From: Flavihumibacter stibioxidans
Lineage (GTDB): Bacteria > Bacteroidota > Bacteroidia > Chitinophagales > Chitinophagaceae
DNA length: 64,000 bases
Direction: 5' to 3'
Assembly: GCF_014332695.1 (NCBI RefSeq)
Contig: NZ_MBUA01000012.1
Span: forward strand, 925,858-989,857
This document shows positions 8,114 through 17,274 of the stretch, in pieces. The notes beneath the pieces are model-generated. The model saw only the letters and a program-made list of their open reading frames with translations, was not told the origin of the DNA and made no database searches. Positions within the stretch are counted from its first letter, which is position 1, and each line of letters starts with the position of its first letter. The position numbers and the translations under genes were made by a program.

Positions 8114-9388
8114 ATGTCCAACAAAACAACCAATTCCCGCCGAAAGTTCCTCCGGAACACGGTCGGAACCATTGCCGCCTTTACGATTGTACCCCGCCAT
8201 GTATTAGGCAGGGGATTTCTTGCACCCAGCGACACCCTCACCAAAGGGGTCATCGGTGTAGGCTCCATGGGCCGCGGTCATTTTGAATACGCCGGCACCC
8301 GCACTGTTGCAGTTTGCGATGTGGATACCCGTCATATCCAGCTCGCACTGAATGCACTCGGTGGAGGAAAAGGAGTTAAGACCTTCCGCGATTACCGCGA
8401 GCTGATCACGCTGCCGGAAGTGGATATCGTTCACATCGCCACCCCTCCACACTGGCATGGCATCATGGCCGCCGATGCCGCCCGTGCCGGCAAAGACATC
8501 TGGTGCGAAAAGCCCATGACCCGCACGATCGGCGAGGGAAAGCGTGTAGTCGAGGCCGTTAAACAACATGGCCGCATCTTCCGACTCAATACCTGGTTCC
8601 GCTTCGAGGATAATTTTTATGGCATGAACACCACCGTGAAGCCCATCAAAAAACTGGTGGACAGCGGATTGCTCGGATGGCCCCTGAAGGTGACCGTTAG
8701 CAGGCACACCGGGTTCGACTGGAAGTTTTACTGGGTAGGGAAAACAGACCTTCCGGCCGAGCCAGTTCCACAGGAACTGGACTACGAAATGTGGCTGGGA
8801 CCCGCACCCTACAAGCCTTACAGCTCTCACCGCGTACACACGACCTTCCGCGGATACTGGGATTATGATGGTGGCGGACTGGGCGATATGGGACAGCACT
8901 ACATTGATCCGATCCAGTATTTCCTTGGCAAGGACGATGACTCCCCCGTTCTGGTGGAAGTGGATGCCCCGCAGCAACACGATGATGCCGTTGGCACCTG
9001 GCGCCGGATCACCTATACCTATGCGGACGGATGCCAGATCGTGCTCGATGGCGACGGCAGCCTGACTGACGCCGCTTATATCGAAGGTCCCCAGGGTAAA
9101 CTCTACAAGGGATTCCAGTGCACCATTCCTGATATCGAGAAAAAGCTGGCCGAATTCCCCGACCCAGCACCCGTAACCACCAATTTCGTGGATGCCGTGA
9201 AAGGAAGGAAAAAATTTGCGCTCAATGAAGAGAACGGCCACCGTTCCTGCACCATCGTCAACATCGGCAAGATCGCCCTTCAACTTGGCCGGTCACTCCG
9301 CTTTGACCCGGTGCAACAGGTCTTCCTCAACGATGAAGGCGCCAACCGGTTACTGAACCCGCCCATGCGCGGACCCTGGAATATTTAA
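8114..9388 (+). CDS. Gfo/Idh/MocA-family oxidoreductase, Tat-exported
   Basis: A Tat signal (NSRRKFLRNTVGTIAAF, residues 7-23) predicts export of a folded NAD(P)-bound enzyme. The Rossmann motif GVIGVGSMGRGHF is at 45-57, and the family's catalytic EKP is at 132-134 (WCEKPMT). The C-terminal half is the Gfo/Idh/MocA beta-sheet domain. It probably oxidises or reduces a sugar hydroxyl; the substrate is unknown. The next gene carries two DUF1080 domains, and such pairings are known to act on 3-keto-glycosides, so a 3-dehydrogenation role is reasonable. Length (424 aa) is normal. Confidence 0.88.
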   Translation: MSNKTTNSRRKFLRNTVGTIAAFTIVPRHVLGRGFLAPSDTLTKGVIGVGSMGRGHFEYAGTRTVAVCDVDTRHIQLALNALGGGKGVKTFRDYRELITLPEVDIVHIATPPHWHGIMAADAARAGKDIWCEKPMTRTIGEGKRVVEAVKQHGRIFRLNTWFRFEDNFYGMNTTVKPIKKLVDSGLLGWPLKVTVSRHTGFDWKFYWVGKTDLPAEPVPQELDYEMWLGPAPYKPYSSHRVHTTFRGYWDYDGGGLGDMGQHYIDPIQYFLGKDDDSPVLVEVDAPQQHDDAVGTWRRITYTYADGCQIVLDGDGSLTDAAYIEGPQGKLYKGFQCTIPDIEKKLAEFPDPAPVTTNFVDAVKGRKKFALNEENGHRSCTIVNIGKIALQLGRSLRFDPVQQVFLNDEGANRLLNPPMRGPWNI

Positions 9389-9453
9389 AGTTTCGCCAGA
9401 AATAAAACAGGAACCTCAGGACCGACATTCATTCAACTTCCGACAAGCTTAAC

Positions 9454-12400
9454 ATGAAAAAAACAATTCTCTCCCTCATACTTGCAGGCGCGCTTTATGG
9501 CGTAGCATCTGCACAAACCGACCAGAACCGGACCATACCGACCAAAATTGCCGACCTGCTGGCCAAAGCCCCGGCGGATGATTCCGCCCAGCTCATCCAG
9601 AATGCCATGGCTGTAGCAGATCTCGGTGAGGCAGGTCTCACCGAACTGGTCAAACAACTCAACCAGTCCGGCGATAAAAGCCGCCTGCACTATGCCATCA
9701 GCGGTTTCAGTTTTTACGCCACCCAACCCGGCCGCGAAAACTGGAGAAGCATGGCCACTAACGGTTATGGTAAATCGCTTTCGCAAATTGCCGACCCCGT
9801 GGAACAACAGTTCGTCATCTTCCAGTTGCAACAGGTGGCAAAAAATGACGCGATTGCCTACCTGAAGCCATACATTCATAATGATCGCTTAGCCGACGCC
9901 GTTAGCAGGGCCCTGGCTGCCATAGGAACACCCGAAGCCCACCAGGAACTGCACGCAGCGCTTGGTTCCTCTTCCGGCCCCGCCAGGCTGGCCATCGTGC
10001 AGGCCCTGGGGTATGCGGGATACCAGCCTGCTGCCGCAGACATCAGGGCGCTGGTGAAGAATAACCCGGCCGATGCATCCCTGCAGAAAGCCGGATTATA
10101 TGCCCTGGCGTCCATGGCCGATCCCGATTCAGAAAGCCTGCTGGCCAATGCAGCCAGGCAGTCGGGTTACCGATATACCAACAGCGAGGCCACCGCAGCC
10201 TACCTCCACTGGCTGGGCAAACAGAACGCCAACAGCGCCACCACCAAAAAGATCAGTGGTTTGCTGGCAGGCCTGCAGGCAAGCGAACAAACGGGCACCC
10301 GCATCGCATTGCTGAAACTGCTGACAGAAAAATATGAACCCGGCGCCCAGCAGGTATTGCTGTATGCCCTGAAGGATAAGAACATCGCCTATCGCCAGGC
10401 AGCCCTGCGTTTTGCCGGCCCGCTGATCACAGAAAGCAATGCAGGAAGCTGGTTAAAAGCCATGCCTTCCCTGTCACCCGTTGTCAAGGCAGAACTCACC
10501 AATGCACTGGCAGCAAAAGGGATCAAAGCTGCAGCCGCCCCCGCCCTGCAATTGCTGGGTTCCAAAGATCCTGCCATCCGCAGCAGTGTGATGAACGCGG
10601 CGGTTCAGCTGGCGGGTGATAAGGCCCTGCCTGTTCTGGCCACCCTGTTAAAATCTGCAGATGCCAATGAAGCAAGGTCCATCCGCAATGCCCTGTTGCT
10701 GGCGGATAGCAAGGCCGCAGTGGAACTGGCCTCGGCGGCCATGGGTAGCGCTTCCAATGAAGGCAAAGCCGCTATGATCGAGGTGCTGGGTGAAAGAGCC
10801 GCAGCCGGGCAAACCATTAATTTGCTGCCCCTGCTCAACAGCGAAATACCCGCCCTGAAAACCGCCACCGCAGCCGCCCTGCCAAACATGGTGGCCCCTG
10901 ACCATTTGCCGCAATTGTTTCCGCTGCTGGCAGGCGGGGCTACCGGTGCCGACCTGTCCAACCGCCAGGATATCCTGATCAGCGCATTGAAAGGCATCAA
11001 AGACCCGGCAGACCAAAGTGCCCGCCTGCTCAGCGCCTACCGTTCCGCAACCGCAGAACAGCAGCCCAGGTATTACCGCGTGATGGCCGGACTCGGATCG
11101 CCTGCGCTCCTGGCAGAACTGGCCGGCGGATTTGAATCGGCAGCCCCGGCTTCCCAACTGGCCATGGTGGAAGCCATGGGTGGCTGGAAAGATGGCGCCG
11201 CCCTTACTACCCTCTTCAACCTGGGGAAAAAAGCAGGTCCCGGCGCACTGGGTTCTGCCATCGTAAATGCCTTTACCCGCCAGGTAGGAAACAGCAAAGC
11301 CAGTGCCGAGAACAAATACCTCATGATCCGTGATATGATGCCCCTGGCTACAGATGTCCGCCAGCAATCGGCCCTGCTGAACGCCCTGGGCAGGATCTCC
11401 ACCTATCCATCCCTGTTATATACCGCCGGCTTCCTGCAAAACCCTTCCCTTAAAGGTGCTGCCGCCAATGCCATCATGAACAGCTGCCTGGCAAACAACC
11501 AGCTCAGGGGCGCGAAAGTGCACCAATTGCTGGAACAGGCTATGGCCGCCGTTTCAGGAGGTGAGAGCGAATACCAGAAAGCTGCTGTACGCAAGCACAT
11601 GGCCACCCTGTCAAAGGACGGTGATTTCGAACCGCTGTTTAATGGCAATGACCTGGGTGGCTGGAAGGGCCTGGTAGGTAACCCCATCACCCGGGCAAAG
11701 ATGGATGCTGCCACGCTGGAAAAAGAACAGGCAAAGGCAGATGAAGCCATGAGAAAAGGATGGTCTGTGGAGAATGGACTGCTGGTCTTTAATGGTCATG
11801 GAGATAACCTTTGCACAGAAAAAAAATACCGCGATTTCGAACTCTATATCGACTGGAAAATTTCCAAAGACGGCGATGCCGGTATCTACCTGCGTGGTAC
11901 ACCGCAGGTACAGATCTGGGATACCACCCGCAGGGATGTGGGTGCCGAAGTAGGATCGGGTGGCCTCTACAACAACCAGAAAAATCCCAGCAAGCCGCTG
12001 GTGTTGGCCGACAATGCCATTGGCGACTGGAACCAGTTCCGGATCATCATGGAAGGCGACCAGGTGACCGTGTATCTCAACGGCCAGCTGGTTGTCGACA
12101 AAGTGCCCCTGGAGAATTACTGGGACCGCGCCCTGCCACTATCCCGCGAAGAGCAGATCGAACTGCAGGCCCATGGCACTTATGTGGCCTATCGAGACAT
12201 CTACCTCCGTGAAATCAAAAGTCCCGAGCCTTATGTACTGACCCCGGCTGAAAAAGAAGCAGGATTCAAAGTCCTCTTTGACGGCACCAGCCTGAATGAA
12301 TGGACAGGCAATAAATCAGCCTATATCATCGAAGATGGCAACCTGGCCGTTTACCCGAAAAGGGGTGGTAACGGTAACCTTTATACGAAAGACCAGTACA

Positions 12401-12888
12401 GCGATTTCGTGTATCGTTTCGAATTCAAACTGACCCCGGGCGCCAACAACGGCGTTGGACTCCGCGCACCACTTGAAGGCGATGCCGCCTATGAAGGAAT
12501 GGAAGTACAGATCCTCGACAACGATGCCGATATCTACAAAAACCTGCAGCCCTACCAGTACCACGGTTCCGTATACGGTGTAATTACCGCCAAACGCGGC
12601 TTCCTGAAACCAATGGGTGAGTGGAACGAGGAGGAGATAGAACTCAAGGGCAACAAGATCAAAGTGACCCTGAACGGCACCGTTATAACAGAAGGTGACC
12701 TCGCTGAGGTTTCCGCCAACGGCACCCTCGACCACCGCGATCACCCCGGACTGAAACGTACCACGGGGCATATCGGTTTTCTCGGTCATGGCGATACGCT
12801 CTATTTCCGGAATATCCGCATTAAGGACCTGAGTCAGAAAGAAGCTGAGCCGGTCAAAAAGAAGAAGAAAAAGAGTAAGAAAAACTAA
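9454..12888 (+). CDS. HEAT-repeat protein with two C-terminal DUF1080 (3-keto-disaccharide hydrolase-like) domains
   Basis: This is a secreted 1144-aa protein. A signal peptide (about 1-21, ending ASAQ) is followed by about 680 residues of Ala/Leu-rich HEAT-like helical repeats. Two DUF1080 lectin-like sheets follow, the first from about 724 (EPLFNGNDLGGWKG) and the second from about 938 (FKVLFDGTSLNEWTG). The end is a lysine tail (KKKKKKSKKN). DUF1080 proteins include 3-keto-glycoside hydrolases that act after sugar dehydrogenation, which suits the upstream oxidoreductase 65 bases away. Two DUF1080 copies fused to a long HEAT scaffold are uncommon. I have not verified which DUF1080 copy retains a full active site. 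Confidence 0.85.
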   Translation: MKKTILSLILAGALYGVASAQTDQNRTIPTKIADLLAKAPADDSAQLIQNAMAVADLGEAGLTELVKQLNQSGDKSRLHYAISGFSFYATQPGRENWRSMATNGYGKSLSQIADPVEQQFVIFQLQQVAKNDAIAYLKPYIHNDRLADAVSRALAAIGTPEAHQELHAALGSSSGPARLAIVQALGYAGYQPAAADIRALVKNNPADASLQKAGLYALASMADPDSESLLANAARQSGYRYTNSEATAAYLHWLGKQNANSATTKKISGLLAGLQASEQTGTRIALLKLLTEKYEPGAQQVLLYALKDKNIAYRQAALRFAGPLITESNAGSWLKAMPSLSPVVKAELTNALAAKGIKAAAAPALQLLGSKDPAIRSSVMNAAVQLAGDKALPVLATLLKSADANEARSIRNALLLADSKAAVELASAAMGSASNEGKAAMIEVLGERAAAGQTINLLPLLNSEIPALKTATAAALPNMVAPDHLPQLFPLLAGGATGADLSNRQDILISALKGIKDPADQSARLLSAYRSATAEQQPRYYRVMAGLGSPALLAELAGGFESAAPASQLAMVEAMGGWKDGAALTTLFNLGKKAGPGALGSAIVNAFTRQVGNSKASAENKYLMIRDMMPLATDVRQQSALLNALGRISTYPSLLYTAGFLQNPSLKGAAANAIMNSCLANNQLRGAKVHQLLEQAMAAVSGGESEYQKAAVRKHMATLSKDGDFEPLFNGNDLGGWKGLVGNPITRAKMDAATLEKEQAKADEAMRKGWSVENGLLVFNGHGDNLCTEKKYRDFELYIDWKISKDGDAGIYLRGTPQVQIWDTTRRDVGAEVGSGGLYNNQKNPSKPLVLADNAIGDWNQFRIIMEGDQVTVYLNGQLVVDKVPLENYWDRALPLSREEQIELQAHGTYVAYRDIYLREIKSPEPYVLTPAEKEAGFKVLFDGTSLNEWTGNKSAYIIEDGNLAVYPKRGGNGNLYTKDQYSDFVYRFEFKLTPGANNGVGLRAPLEGDAAYEGMEVQILDNDADIYKNLQPYQYHGSVYGVITAKRGFLKPMGEWNEEEIELKGNKIKVTLNGTVITEGDLAEVSANGTLDHRDHPGLKRTTGHIGFLGHGDTLYFRNIRIKDLSQKEAEPVKKKKKKSKKN

Positions 12889-12898
12889 AGAAATAAAA

Positions 12899-12933
12899 GA
12901 GGCTGTCTCAAAAGGACAGCCTCCTTTTTTTTT
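12899..12933 (+). terminator. Rho-independent terminator after the HEAT-DUF1080 gene
   Basis: A 9-bp perfect stem, GAGGCTGTC (12899-12907) with GACAGCCTC (12915-12923), encloses a 7-base loop. It is followed by a run of nine T after CT. It begins 10 bases after the stop codon and closes the two-gene unit. Confidence 0.9.
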
Positions 12934-13068
12934 ATCGCTTCTGGCAGAAATCGCCACCATCCTGTTTCAGGAAATTATATTAACAATAGTTTACCGGGCA
13001 TTTCGTTGTAAAGCAGGATAAGTTTTTCCATTTTGTTCAGGAATTGTTGCACCCTAAAAACGTACCCC

Positions 13069-14091
13069 ATGAGAAAACATCTACTCAGCAGCATTCTTAT
13101 AGCGGCCCTCCTGTCGGATTGCGCATCCGGTCCGCGGAATCATACCACAAAAGGGACTGATCCCGATTATATTGTTCACCATGTTGTGCCGGCAGATTCC
13201 ATCCCTGTCTCCATGATGGACCAGCCACGTACGGAAGACGGCGCTTTTGTTTTGTCCCCGGGATTTTATGAAGCCGATTTCAAAACCTATTGCCTGCAGC
13301 CCGGAACACCAGATCCTTCCCGGAATGATGCCTATTTCCAGGCTCCGCTTACGGGTCCAAGGAAGGAAATCATCGAAACGATCCTGCGCAATTCGCAAAA
13401 GGAATCGCAGCTCGACCAGCGGAATATCCAGTTGTTATTATGGGCAGTAGTAAGCCGTACATCATTCAATAAACTGGCACCGGAAGTTCAATCCGCCGGC
13501 TGGCAATTGCTTTCCTCCAAACAGGTTTTCGAGTTAAACGGCGGAGTGGTTGGGATGGCAAAAACAGTGGCCAACATGCTTCCGTCTGGTGGTGGCTTCA
13601 ATGATTTCCAGAAACTGTTCGACCTGGGTATTCATTCCTATGAAGCCTATGAAAAACTGGCCGTATTAAAGGTTCCCTCTGAAATCAGGCGCCCCGGGTT
13701 CAAACTCAACCAGTGGTACCAGCATGAAGAAGGATATTATGTCAGGTATTACCCCGACAGCTACAAAAAAACAAAGATCCAGGTTTATGTGCCAGGCAGC
13801 AAAGTACCTACTGACAGTGCGGTATTCGTTGACAGTACAGTATCCGCTGACAGTGCGGTACTTGCAGACAGCACGGGGCTTGCAGTCCGCACCGGAAATT
13901 ATATTGTATTTGATCCCGCCAGCATGGTCATAGCGCCCGCCAACACCAATGCACAGCGACTGGGCATCGGGGCACCGGTGGTGGATATCGTGCGCTCCGT
14001 AATCAAAATCATAGATAGGGATAAGAGAAAACCGTCGCAGCCGCAGCCGCCAAAACAAACAAAGGGTGGGGTTCCGGTTACCAGCAGCTAA
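13069..14091 (+). CDS. Secreted protein of unknown function, possible lipoprotein
   Basis: The protein has about 340 residues from ATG 13069 (MRKHLLSSILIAALL). The N-terminal hydrophobic stretch ends at a cysteine (LLSDCASG), but Asp at -1 is unusual for a lipobox, so lipidation is uncertain. The middle is alpha/beta without a family I recognise. Around residues 245-275 a short degenerate repeat occurs (DSAVFVDST, SADSAVLADST). The C-terminus is basic and proline-rich (KPSQPQPPKQTK). An in-frame ATG at 13033 would place 12 residues before the signal, so I reject it. The gene stands alone after the terminator. Confidence 0.65.
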   Translation: MRKHLLSSILIAALLSDCASGPRNHTTKGTDPDYIVHHVVPADSIPVSMMDQPRTEDGAFVLSPGFYEADFKTYCLQPGTPDPSRNDAYFQAPLTGPRKEIIETILRNSQKESQLDQRNIQLLLWAVVSRTSFNKLAPEVQSAGWQLLSSKQVFELNGGVVGMAKTVANMLPSGGGFNDFQKLFDLGIHSYEAYEKLAVLKVPSEIRRPGFKLNQWYQHEEGYYVRYYPDSYKKTKIQVYVPGSKVPTDSAVFVDSTVSADSAVLADSTGLAVRTGNYIVFDPASMVIAPANTNAQRLGIGAPVVDIVRSVIKIIDRDKRKPSQPQPPKQTKGGVPVTSS

Positions 14092-14195
14092 GGGCAAATG
14101 AGAGGCAGCTCAGCCTTCACATTGACATAAATCATAATTCGTCAGGGTTTCATTACGCAACTTTGCCATAGCCGGAAAACAGCCTGGCGAACATT

Positions 14196-15059
14196 ATGAA
14201 AAAGGTTCTGGTCCCCACCGATTTCTCTGCCTGCGCCAGCAACGCGGTTGATTTTGCCATCCAGTCGTCCAAAACGATTCCAATGGAAATCACCCTGCTG
14301 CATGCATTTGAACTCAAGGGCAGCGTCTATACAGATTATATGGGTGTCAATAAGGAATTCAACCAGTTGCAGCTGGATGAGGTAAGAATGAAATTGCATG
14401 ACCTGAAAATATCCATCGGGAAGGAGCATGGCATTCCAGTGAAAACAATGGTCATTGTAGAAAACCTGGGCAAGGCCATCCGGCAGGCCACAGAGGAAGA
14501 AAAATTTGATCTCATCATCATGGGCACGATGGGCGCCGGAGAAAGCAGGAACAGGTTCTGGAGCACCAAAACCGGCGCGGAGATCGGAAAGACCGAAATC
14601 CCCGTGTTTGTAATCCCCCGGGAGTATAAATGGAAAAAGCCTGCCCATATACTGTTTGCCACCAATCATTTTGAGGAAGAACCCACCATTCTGGATCCCA
14701 TTTTTTCAATGGCAGCACTATTTGGTGCCAGGGTGCAGGTGGCCATCTTTACAGATGAGGACGATGATAGTCCGCATGTATTCCTTGACCACACCCGCAC
14801 CATGCCCAATTACGAAACCGCCCTCAAAAAGAAATACAGCGAGGCCGACCTGACCACTGTTCAACTGTACGGAATAGATTTTAGTGAAACCATGGAAAGG
14901 CATATTGATGAAAACGATATTGATATCCTGATCATGGTTACCTACCATAAAACATTCTGGAACAGGTTCTTCCACCCAAGTATGTCCAGGCAGATGAGCT
15001 ACCATACAAAGATCCCGCTGCTGGTACTGCCATCTCCCCAGGATGAATGGAGACAATAA
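14196..15059 (+). CDS. Universal stress protein, two tandem Usp domains
   Basis: This 287-aa cytosolic protein has two UspA folds. The first begins MKKVLVPTDFSACASNAV and carries the nucleotide-binding loop (MGTMGAGESRNRF, about residues 108-120). The second (about 150-287) starts HILFATNHFEEE and ends PLLVLPSPQD; it lacks a clear glycine loop, so ATP binding may be confined to the first half. Such tandem proteins are common in Bacteroidota, and their roles are stress-related and mostly unassigned. It converges with the TonB receptor gene with only 11 bases between stops. Confidence 0.88.
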   Translation: MKKVLVPTDFSACASNAVDFAIQSSKTIPMEITLLHAFELKGSVYTDYMGVNKEFNQLQLDEVRMKLHDLKISIGKEHGIPVKTMVIVENLGKAIRQATEEEKFDLIIMGTMGAGESRNRFWSTKTGAEIGKTEIPVFVIPREYKWKKPAHILFATNHFEEEPTILDPIFSMAALFGARVQVAIFTDEDDDSPHVFLDHTRTMPNYETALKKKYSEADLTTVQLYGIDFSETMERHIDENDIDILIMVTYHKTFWNRFFHPSMSRQMSYHTKIPLLVLPSPQDEWRQ

Positions 15060-15070
15060 CCGGCAGCTTT

Positions 15071-17032
15071 TTACCGGCGGAAACTGATTCCCCCCATCAC
15101 CCAACGGCCGGGCATAACCGAACCCAGCAGGTCCTGGTAGGATTGGTCGAAGATATTATCGACCTGAACAAAGATACCGAGCTGCTGTTTCCAGATGGCA
15201 TATTGTAGCTTTCCGTTCAGGACAAAATAACCAGGCTCCATTCTCGCCCCAATGGCTTTCGCTTCCTGGGCAGTGCGATACTTATAAATTGCTGCCGTAC
15301 TGAGGGTAAGGTTCCTGTAACCATACTGCAGGTTCAGGTTGGTTAAAATTCGTGCATGGGATGAAATGTAAAGGGATGGCGTTGCCTCGGTGCCTGCAGA
15401 CTCTATCCAGGTGAAACCGGCGCTGGCCCAGATTTGCTGCTGGTCTCCCGTTTTCTGATTGAACTGGATATCTCCTTCCACGCCTCTTGTATTTACCTTG
15501 GAAATATTCTTCGCCAGGGCATAATTGCCTGTGGGGGAAAGGTTTTCTTTCCTGGGCATGTTGGCATATGGAGTATTCACCCAGTCGATCAACTGCTCAT
15601 GAAAGCGTTGGAAGAATGTTCCCGACAGTTTCAGGTGATTGTTCAGGAAATAATCCGCGCCCGCTTCATAACTGAAGGATGATTCGGGGTTCAGTGCAGG
15701 ATTACCGATGCGGCCTCCCGTTACCAGTGACTTGTTGTAATTATTGTAGCGTTCGGTAAAATCCGCATCCCGGATGGTCCTGCCGGCACTGGCGCGGAAC
15801 TGGAAGTCGCCCTCCCGGTAAGACAGGTTCACCTGCGGAATCAGCTCCCATTTGGAGCTTTCATTCCACTCAACCCGCAGGGCGGGATTAACCGAAAACT
15901 TTTCCCCTACCTGTTGGTTCAATACCACAAATGCACCGGCCTGTAACAGGTTGTGATGACCGCGATCGTTGGAGGCAATCTTTTTATTGATCAGTTGGAC
16001 ACCCGCTGTAAGTGCGGTATGCTCCCGCAACCGGATCTCGTCCCTGACAAGGACCTGAATCAGTTCGCTGCGGCTGCTGTTTGGGATGGAACCGGAATTA
16101 TAGGTAAAGCGGTCGAGCATGTTCTTATAACCCAGGTCCACCGTCAGGCGATCCCTCCGGCCGGTACGCTGCACCTGCATTTGCGCCCAGGTGCCGGATA
16201 GTTTTTCTTTCGCCGTATCGGAAACAAAACTGGTATAGAAGTTCTGTGCACCAAAATCACGCTGGTCAAAAGCAGCGCGGGCACTGAGTTTCCACTTTTC
16301 GGACAGGAACCGGCTTGCGGAAAGGGAAACGGTATTGTTATGGAAAAAACCGCGGGTGCCGCGCTGTAATTGCCCGTCGGAATGGTTGGACAGGATGCCG
16401 GCACTGAAAATATTATTGCCCTTTTTGAGGAATGTTCCAGCGTTCAGGGAGGCGAACCCGTAGGCTCCCAGCGCTCCATTGGCCTGAACGGCAAGGGTTT
16501 CAGGAGAATCTTTTCTTGCGGCATAAGTCCGGGTAATGATATGAATCACCCCACCCACAGCCTCTGAGCCATAAGTGGCGGAGGAAGCACCTTTGAGGAT
16601 CTCGATCCGGTCGATCTCTGCAGGGGCGATGGGAATATAGCCCGAGAAATGGCCCGTATTCGGATCGTTGAGCCGCATACCATCGAGCAGTACCAATACC
16701 TGCTGGAAAGTGCCGCCGCGCATCACGATATCGCCCTGGCTGCCAGCCGGACCGCGCATTTGCATTTCCACACCGGGCAGGTACCGCAGCAGTTCATCAA
16801 CGGAATGGACAGGCAGTTGAGCAAAGCGATCGCCTTTGATAACGAAAACATTGCGGCCGGTACGCGAGGTTTGCACAGGATTCAGCGAAGCGGTTATGGT
16901 AACCGGGTCAAGGTCTGTGTTTTTATCCTGGGCGAAAAGAGGTTGAGAAGGCAGTAGGCTGGATGCCAATAATCCGACAACAGCAAAAGCCCTTATAGTT
17001 TGGCTATAAGTGGTAAAATTTACAGTCAACAT
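15071..17032 (-). CDS. TonB-dependent outer-membrane receptor, BtuB-like
   Basis: This is a 653-aa receptor: a signal peptide (MLTVNFTTYSQTIRAFAVV to FAQ), a plug domain (about 45-160, with VHSVDELLRYLPGVEMQMRG and IVMRGGTFQQVLVLLDGMRL), and a 22-strand type barrel ending in WVMGGISFRR. The plug resembles vitamin B12/siderophore receptors. The frame is open to 17152, but those 40 residues precede the signal peptide and run into the palindrome at 17137-17189, so ATG 17032 is chosen. I looked for a cobalamin riboswitch in the 17033-17274 leader and saw no recognisable B12 box, so the substrate stays open. Confidence 0.85.
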   Translation of the reverse strand: MLTVNFTTYSQTIRAFAVVGLLASSLLPSQPLFAQDKNTDLDPVTITASLNPVQTSRTGRNVFVIKGDRFAQLPVHSVDELLRYLPGVEMQMRGPAGSQGDIVMRGGTFQQVLVLLDGMRLNDPNTGHFSGYIPIAPAEIDRIEILKGASSATYGSEAVGGVIHIITRTYAARKDSPETLAVQANGALGAYGFASLNAGTFLKKGNNIFSAGILSNHSDGQLQRGTRGFFHNNTVSLSASRFLSEKWKLSARAAFDQRDFGAQNFYTSFVSDTAKEKLSGTWAQMQVQRTGRRDRLTVDLGYKNMLDRFTYNSGSIPNSSRSELIQVLVRDEIRLREHTALTAGVQLINKKIASNDRGHHNLLQAGAFVVLNQQVGEKFSVNPALRVEWNESSKWELIPQVNLSYREGDFQFRASAGRTIRDADFTERYNNYNKSLVTGGRIGNPALNPESSFSYEAGADYFLNNHLKLSGTFFQRFHEQLIDWVNTPYANMPRKENLSPTGNYALAKNISKVNTRGVEGDIQFNQKTGDQQQIWASAGFTWIESAGTEATPSLYISSHARILTNLNLQYGYRNLTLSTAAIYKYRTAQEAKAIGARMEPGYFVLNGKLQYAIWKQQLGIFVQVDNIFDQSYQDLLGSVMPGRWVMGGISFRR

Positions 17033-17136
17033 AGCAATATTTGTCGCCGCAATATTAGGCAATAATGAAGTACAACCCAGCGAAAGTTGACATGTTTGGT
17101 TGTAACCAACCAGCTTGACGCAATATCTACCGGCAC

Positions 17137-17189
17137 CCCGTCGGCTGAACACTGTTCACCCGTCGGGTGAACAGTGTTCAGCCGACGGG
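17137..17189. repeat. Long palindrome with 25-bp arms and 3-base loop
   Basis: Positions 17137-17161 pair perfectly with 17165-17189, leaving GTC as the loop. A unit CCGTCGGsTGAACA appears at the outer and the inner part of the arms. Around it, 17102-17129 and 17191-17218 are imperfect direct repeats (both begin GTAACCAA and share about 21 of 28 bases). It lies in the divergent region between the TonB receptor and the GIY-YIG gene. It has no T-tract. The sequence differs from the CGTCTGACG palindromes but has the same nested inverted layout. Confidence 0.85.
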
Positions 17190-17274
17190 TGTAACCAAAC
17201 TGATTGATGCAACGTCTTACCCTCCCGGTAGGTCAGTGCAGCAGGAGAATGAACATTAATTTGAAGCATAGCAC

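Noticed and set aside
8204-9283. Long minus-strand frame opposite the Gfo/Idh/MocA gene
   Set aside because: No recognisable domains and no promoter; the plus-strand protein has clear catalytic and Tat motifs.
10648-11367. Minus-strand frame of 239 codons within the HEAT-DUF1080 gene
   Set aside because: It is a compositional shadow of the Ala/Leu-rich HEAT region and has no independent support.
17033-17152. Longer TonB receptor start at 17152
   Set aside because: The extra 40 residues precede a complete signal peptide and overlap the long palindrome.
17033-17274. Cobalamin riboswitch before the BtuB-like receptor
   Set aside because: I looked for the conserved B12-box pattern on the minus strand and did not find it; the leader is dominated by the palindrome.
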